From: Reyranella sp.
Lineage (GTDB): Bacteria > Pseudomonadota > Alphaproteobacteria > Reyranellales > Reyranellaceae
Assembly: GCA_016780605.1 (NCBI GenBank)
Contig: JADHLS010000156.1
Location: 1-9,043, forward strand
Direction: 5' to 3'
Length of the DNA stretch: 9,043 nucleotides
Shown here in pieces: positions 5,875 to 9,043 of the stretch. How positions within the stretch are numbered: position 1 is the stretch's first letter; each line of letters begins with the position of its first letter. The notes beneath the pieces are model-generated. The model searched no databases, was not told the DNA's origin, and saw nothing but the letters and a program-made list of their open reading frames with translations. Position numbers and translations under genes: made by a program.

Positions 5875-7748
5875 GAGTGCACCTCGCGCCGGCGCTGCAT
5901 CAGCGCCTTGAGGCCGCCGACCAGTCCCTGCGGGAAGAGCAGGACGATCGCCAGGATCACCAGGCCCATGACAGCGCGCCAGAATTCGGTGCGGCGTGCC
6001 AGCTCGTCGCGCAGCCAGGTGAAGATTGCTGCACCCGCCAGCGGTCCGGTCAGGGTCTCGACGCCGCCCAGCAGCACCATGATCAGCCCGTCGGTCGACT
6101 GGGCGATGGAGATGGCCGAGGGCGAGATGCTGCCCTTGGAGAAGGCATAGACCGCACCCGCCAAGCCCGCCAGCGCGCCGACCAGCACGAAGGCCATCCA
6201 TTGATAGCCACGCAGGTCGATGCCGATCGCCTCGGCACGCAATGGAGAGTCGCGGCCGGCCCGCAGCGCATAGCCGAAGGGCGAGAACAGCACGCGCCAC
6301 AGCAACGTGATGCCGGCGCCGCAGAAGGCCAGCGCGAGATAGTAGTAGGCGGTCTTCGAGGCGAGCCAGGGCGATGGCCAGACGCCGAACACGCCGTTGC
6401 TGCCGCCCGTGAAGGAATCCCACTGGAAGACGATCGACCAGCTGATCTGGGCGAACGCAAGCGTCAGCATGGCAAGATAGACGCCCGACAGGCGCACGCA
6501 GAACCAGCCATAGACGATGGCGAAGGCGCCGGCGACGAGTGGCGCCAGAACCAGCGCCAGCTCCATCGGCAGTCCGGCGCGCTTCAGCAGAAGGCCGGCG
6601 GCATAGGCGCCCAGGCCGAAATAGGCGGCATGGCCGAACGACACCATGCCGGCCGGTCCCATGATGAAGTGCAGGCTGACCGCGAACAGCGCGAAGCAGA
6701 AGATGTCGGTCAGCAGGATGGTGACGTAGCGGTCGGCGACCACGGGCACGCCGATCAGCAGCGCCAGCCAGACCAGGGCGAAGGTCCAGGACGGCACGGC
6801 AAGCGGCGGCGCGGGATCGGCGGCGAGGCGTTGCGCGGCCTGCGGTTTCCCCAACAGGCCGAAAGGCCGCACCACCAGCACGATCGCCATGATCAGGAAC
6901 TCGACCACCAACGTAAGCTTGGAGAATACGATCTCCGCGCCGAACCAATGCACGGTGCCGACGCCGATGCAGAAGGCCTTGGCGACGCCGATCAGGATGG
7001 CGGCCAGGAAGGCGCCGCCGATGCTGCCGAGGCCGCCCACGACGGTGACGACGAAGGCATCGGCGATGACGGCGAGGTCGAGCTCGAGGTTCGCCGGTTC
7101 ACGCGGGATCTGCAGCGCGCCGCCCAGGCCGGCCAGCACGGAGCCAACGAAGAACACCGAGGTGAAGAGCCTGGCCTGGTCGACGCCGAGCGCTCCCACC
7201 ATCTCGCGGTCCTGGGTGGCGGCCCGCACCAGCGCGCCCCAGCGCGTGCGCGTCAGCAGCAGCCACATGGCGAGCAGCACGACGGGGCCGATGGCGATCA
7301 GCAGCAGGTCGTAGGCCGGGATGCGGCGGCCCAGGATCTCGACCGCCATGGAAAGGCCGGGCGCGCGCGGGCCGACCAGATCCTCCGCGCCCCAGGCGAA
7401 CAGCGCGATGTCCTTGATCACCAGAACGACGGCGAAGGTCGCCAGCAGCTGGAACAGCTCGGGCGCCTTGTAGATGCGGCGCAGCACCAGCACTTCGATC
7501 AAGACGCCGACCAGGCCGACGGCGAGCGCGGCCAGCACGACGGCACTCCAGAAGCCCAGGGGCGTGCGGCCCAGCGCCTGGATCAGGCTGTAGGCGCCGT
7601 AGAGGCCCAGCATGTAGAGCGAGCCGTGCGCGAAATTGACGATGCGCGTCACGCCGAAGATCAGCGACAGGCCGGCCGACACCAGGAACAGCGACGCCGC
7701 AGCCGCCAGCCCATTCAGGAGCTGGATGATGAAGGAGGCGAAGGTCAC
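5871..7748 (-). CDS. livHM: Fused LivH-LivM permease of a branched-chain amino acid/amide-type ABC importer
   Basis: One 625-residue membrane protein carries both permease halves that usually come from separate genes. The LivH half is about residues 1-300, with FGVTRIVNFAHG at 31-42, a coupling-helix region GALVRAATQDREMVGALGVD at 171-190, and the typical LivH end VVRPFGLLG near 300. A polar, Pro/Ala-rich linker (about 301-318) leads to the LivM half, with MGPAGMVSFGHAAYFGLGAY at 363-382, a second coupling region GYALRAGRDSPLRAEAIGID at 492-511, and LLGGVETLTGP at 559-569. Hydrophobic membrane segments run throughout both halves. The frame is continuous, so this is a true fusion and not a missed stop. 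The start is a GTG at 7748 with no clear Shine-Dalgarno sequence; no in-frame ATG lies near. A repeat pair sits 12 bases upstream. The 3' end overlaps livG by 4 bases. Similar fusions occur in other proteobacteria. Confidence 0.93.
   Translation of the reverse strand: MTFASFIIQLLNGLAAAASLFLVSAGLSLIFGVTRIVNFAHGSLYMLGLYGAYSLIQALGRTPLGFWSAVVLAALAVGLVGVLIEVLVLRRIYKAPELFQLLATFAVVLVIKDIALFAWGAEDLVGPRAPGLSMAVEILGRRIPAYDLLLIAIGPVVLLAMWLLLTRTRWGALVRAATQDREMVGALGVDQARLFTSVFFVGSVLAGLGGALQIPREPANLELDLAVIADAFVVTVVGGLGSIGGAFLAAILIGVAKAFCIGVGTVHWFGAEIVFSKLTLVVEFLIMAIVLVVRPFGLLGKPQAAQRLAADPAPPLAVPSWTFALVWLALLIGVPVVADRYVTILLTDIFCFALFAVSLHFIMGPAGMVSFGHAAYFGLGAYAAGLLLKRAGLPMELALVLAPLVAGAFAIVYGWFCVRLSGVYLAMLTLAFAQISWSIVFQWDSFTGGSNGVFGVWPSPWLASKTAYYYLALAFCGAGITLLWRVLFSPFGYALRAGRDSPLRAEAIGIDLRGYQWMAFVLVGALAGLAGAVYAFSKGSISPSAISIAQSTDGLIMVLLGGVETLTGPLAGAAIFTWLRDELARRTEFWRAVMGLVILAIVLLFPQGLVGGLKALMQRRREVHS
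5880..5885 (-). promoter_or_regulatory. Ribosome binding site of livG within the end of livHM
   Basis: The minus strand reads GAGGTG, 5 bases before the GTG start at 5874. It lies in the last codons of the permease gene and supports the GTG start and coupled translation. Confidence 0.6.
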
Positions 7749-7760
7749 TTCAGGTCATAT

Positions 7761-7818
7761 GGGAGCGCGGGCCTCTGGCCCGCTCATGAATCCGAGCGGG
7801 CCAGAGGCCCGCGCTCCC
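7761..7818. repeat. Perfect 25-bp inverted repeat made of two REP-like units (GGCC type) between the binding protein and permease genes
   Basis: Arms 7761-7785 and 7794-7818 are perfect inverted copies around an 8-base spacer (ATGAATCC). Each arm is itself a unit with flank GGGAGC, stem GCGGGCC, loop TCT and stem GGCCCGC. The left arm is identical to 4158-4182. The structure starts 6 bases after the binding-protein stop and ends 12 bases before the permease start, filling almost all of the 76-base gap. No T-run follows it on the minus strand, so termination would not follow the classic pattern. Confidence 0.92.
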
Positions 7819-7824
7819 AGAAGG

Positions 7825-9030
7825 TCAATTGGCCGGCCTCATCTTCTTGATCTCGTCGTCGGACGGCAGCACGTCCTTGCCGTCGACGAAGCGCCATTCC
7901 TTCATGTAGCCCTTGCCGTCCTTGACGCCGAGCTTGCCGACATAGGCGCCCATGGTCGACTGATGGTCGATCGGCCGGTACGTCACCTCGCCGAACGGCG
8001 TCAGCACGGTGAGGCCGCTCGCCGCGGCGATCAGCTTGTCCTGATCGAGCGAGCCCGCCTTCTTGATGATCGCGACGGCCGACATGATCGTCGAATAGCC
8101 CACGACCGAGCCGAGCCGCGGGTAGTCCTTGTACTTCGCCTGGTAGGCGTTGAGGAACTTGGTGTGCTCGGGAGTCTTGAGCTCGCTCCAGGGATAGCCC
8201 GTGACGTACCAGCCGTCCGGCGTCTCCTCCTTCAGCGGATCGAGATACTCGGGCTCGCCGGCCAGGAGGTTGAAGACTTCCACGCCCTTGAAGACGCCGC
8301 GCTGCTGGCCCTCGCGCACGAACTTGGCGAGGTCGGGACCGAACAGCGAAGAGAAGATCGCGTCGGGCTTGGCATCGGCCAGCGCCTGCACCACTGCGCC
8401 GGCGTCGATCTTGCCGAGCGGTGTCGCCTGCTCGGTCACAAACTCTACGCCCGGCTGCTTGGCCGACAGGAGCTTCTTGAAGGCCGCCGTGGCCGACTGG
8501 CCGTATTCGTAGTTGGGATAGACGATGGCCCAGCGCTTCTTGTTCAGCTTGACCGCGTCGGGGATCAGCATCGCCGTCTGCATGTAGGTCGAGGTGCGCA
8601 GCCGATAGGTGTAGGCATTGCCGCTGTCCCAAACGATCTTGTCGGTCAGCGGCTCGGCCGCCAGGAACAGCACCTTGCGCTGCTTGGCGAAGTCGGAGAC
8701 GGCGAGACCCACATTGGACGGGAACGTGCCGATCAGGAAGGACGCGCCCTCACGGCTCAGAAGCTCCTCGGCGACGCGCACGGCATCGCCCGGATTGCCG
8801 TTGTCGTCGCGGCTCACCACCTCGATCTTGCGGCCGAGCACGCCGCCCGCGGCATTGACCTCCTCGACCGCCAGCTCCCAGCCCTTCTTGTAGGGCTCGA
8901 GGAAGGCCGGGAAGACCTTGTAGCTGTTGAGCTCGCCGATCTTGATCGGCGCCTGGGCGCTGGCTGGCGTGACCATCGACAACCCGACCAGCGCCACCGC
9001 GCCAGCGAGCAACTTGTTGCGGGTCAGCAT
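7825..9030 (-). CDS. livK: LivK-type periplasmic substrate-binding protein of the ABC importer
   Basis: This protein captures the substrate in the periplasm and delivers it to the fused permease. The 401 residues begin with a signal peptide: positive MLTRNK, a hydrophobic core, and ASA|Q cleavage after residue 25. The mature part shows the type 1 periplasmic binding fold: IKIGELNS at 29-36, VNAAGGVLGRKIEVVSRDDN at 58-77, FLIGTFPSN at 98-106, YRLRTSTYMQ at 142-151 and YPNYEYGQSA at 171-180. There is no lipobox Cys, so a soluble protein is expected. The ATG at 9030 has GGAGGGG 5 bases upstream. It is the first gene of the cluster in the window; any promoter would lie beyond the right edge. The ligand cannot be read from the sequence: the family binds branched-chain amino acids, amides, urea and aromatic acids. 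The gene symbol is a family label. Confidence 0.93.
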   Translation of the reverse strand: MLTRNKLLAGAVALVGLSMVTPASAQAPIKIGELNSYKVFPAFLEPYKKGWELAVEEVNAAGGVLGRKIEVVSRDDNGNPGDAVRVAEELLSREGASFLIGTFPSNVGLAVSDFAKQRKVLFLAAEPLTDKIVWDSGNAYTYRLRTSTYMQTAMLIPDAVKLNKKRWAIVYPNYEYGQSATAAFKKLLSAKQPGVEFVTEQATPLGKIDAGAVVQALADAKPDAIFSSLFGPDLAKFVREGQQRGVFKGVEVFNLLAGEPEYLDPLKEETPDGWYVTGYPWSELKTPEHTKFLNAYQAKYKDYPRLGSVVGYSTIMSAVAIIKKAGSLDQDKLIAAASGLTVLTPFGEVTYRPIDHQSTMGAYVGKLGVKDGKGYMKEWRFVDGKDVLPSDDEIKKMRPAN

Positions 9031-9035
9031 GAAAT

Positions 9036-9042
9036 CCCCTCC
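9036..9042 (-). promoter_or_regulatory. Ribosome binding site of the LivK-type gene
   Basis: The minus strand reads GGAGGGG, 5 bases before the ATG at 9030. It is the best ribosome site of the transporter genes, in line with a binding protein made in excess over its permease. Confidence 0.65.
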
Positions 9043-9043
9043 G

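Noticed and set aside
5875..6948. Upstream extension of the livG frame into the permease gene
   Set aside because: The extension lies inside livHM in another frame and reads as Arg/Ala-rich sequence; LivG-like sequence begins exactly at the GTG at 5874.
7761..7818. Intrinsic terminator after the binding-protein gene
   Set aside because: The stem is strong, but no T-run follows on the minus strand, the arms match a repeated element found in other gaps, and the permease gene lies 12 bases downstream.
5877..7850. A 657-codon open frame on the plus strand opposite the permease gene
   Set aside because: It is a high-GC shadow of livHM. Its translation is low-complexity, rich in Gln, His, Asp and Arg, with no family motif, and it runs through the repeat pair.

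Overview
The window is GC-rich and carries seven protein-coding loci, all on the minus strand. They look like one operon, or a short series of co-directional genes, read from position 9030 down to the left edge. The base composition, the fused LivH-LivM permease, and the mix of a Liv-type ABC transporter with HyuA, Bug and Rieske oxygenase genes suggest an alphaproteobacterium, perhaps a soil or freshwater Rhodospirillales/Hyphomicrobiales-like organism. That assignment is inference from gene content, not from a marker gene.

Layout in transcription order (right to left): (1) a periplasmic LivK-type substrate-binding protein, 9030-7825; (2) a single 625-residue permease that joins LivH and LivM, 7748-5871; (3) the LivG ATPase, 5874-5128, overlapping the permease by 4 bases; (4) the LivF ATPase, 5027-4326; (5) a HyuA-type hydantoinase/oxoprolinase subunit, 4146-2104; (6) a Bug/TctC-family periplasmic binding protein broken by one frameshift, 2085-1098; (7) the first 342 residues of a Rieske-type ring-hydroxylating oxygenase large subunit, from 1027 to the left edge. 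No regulator, promoter, RNA gene, transposase or CRISPR array was found. No stretch longer than 179 bases lacks a gene.

Together the genes suggest uptake and breakdown of a small organic compound. A high-affinity ABC importer with all of its parts is followed by an ATP-dependent amide or lactam-type enzyme subunit, a second binding protein and a Rieske oxygenase. The substrate cannot be read from the sequence. The usual HyuB partner, the TctAB membrane partners for the Bug protein, and the oxygenase reductase are not in the window.

The most unusual content is in the gaps. The three largest gaps in the transporter/hyuA part (7749-7824, 5028-5127 and 4147-4325) are filled by one family of short palindromic units, eight copies in all, always in head-to-head inverted pairs. 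Each unit is a GGGAG-type flank, a perfect 7-bp stem, a small TCY loop and often a TCAT tail. Stem sequences differ between copies, but both sides change together so pairing is kept. This fits a REP/BIME-like mobile extragenic palindrome family, which I do not recognise under any published name.
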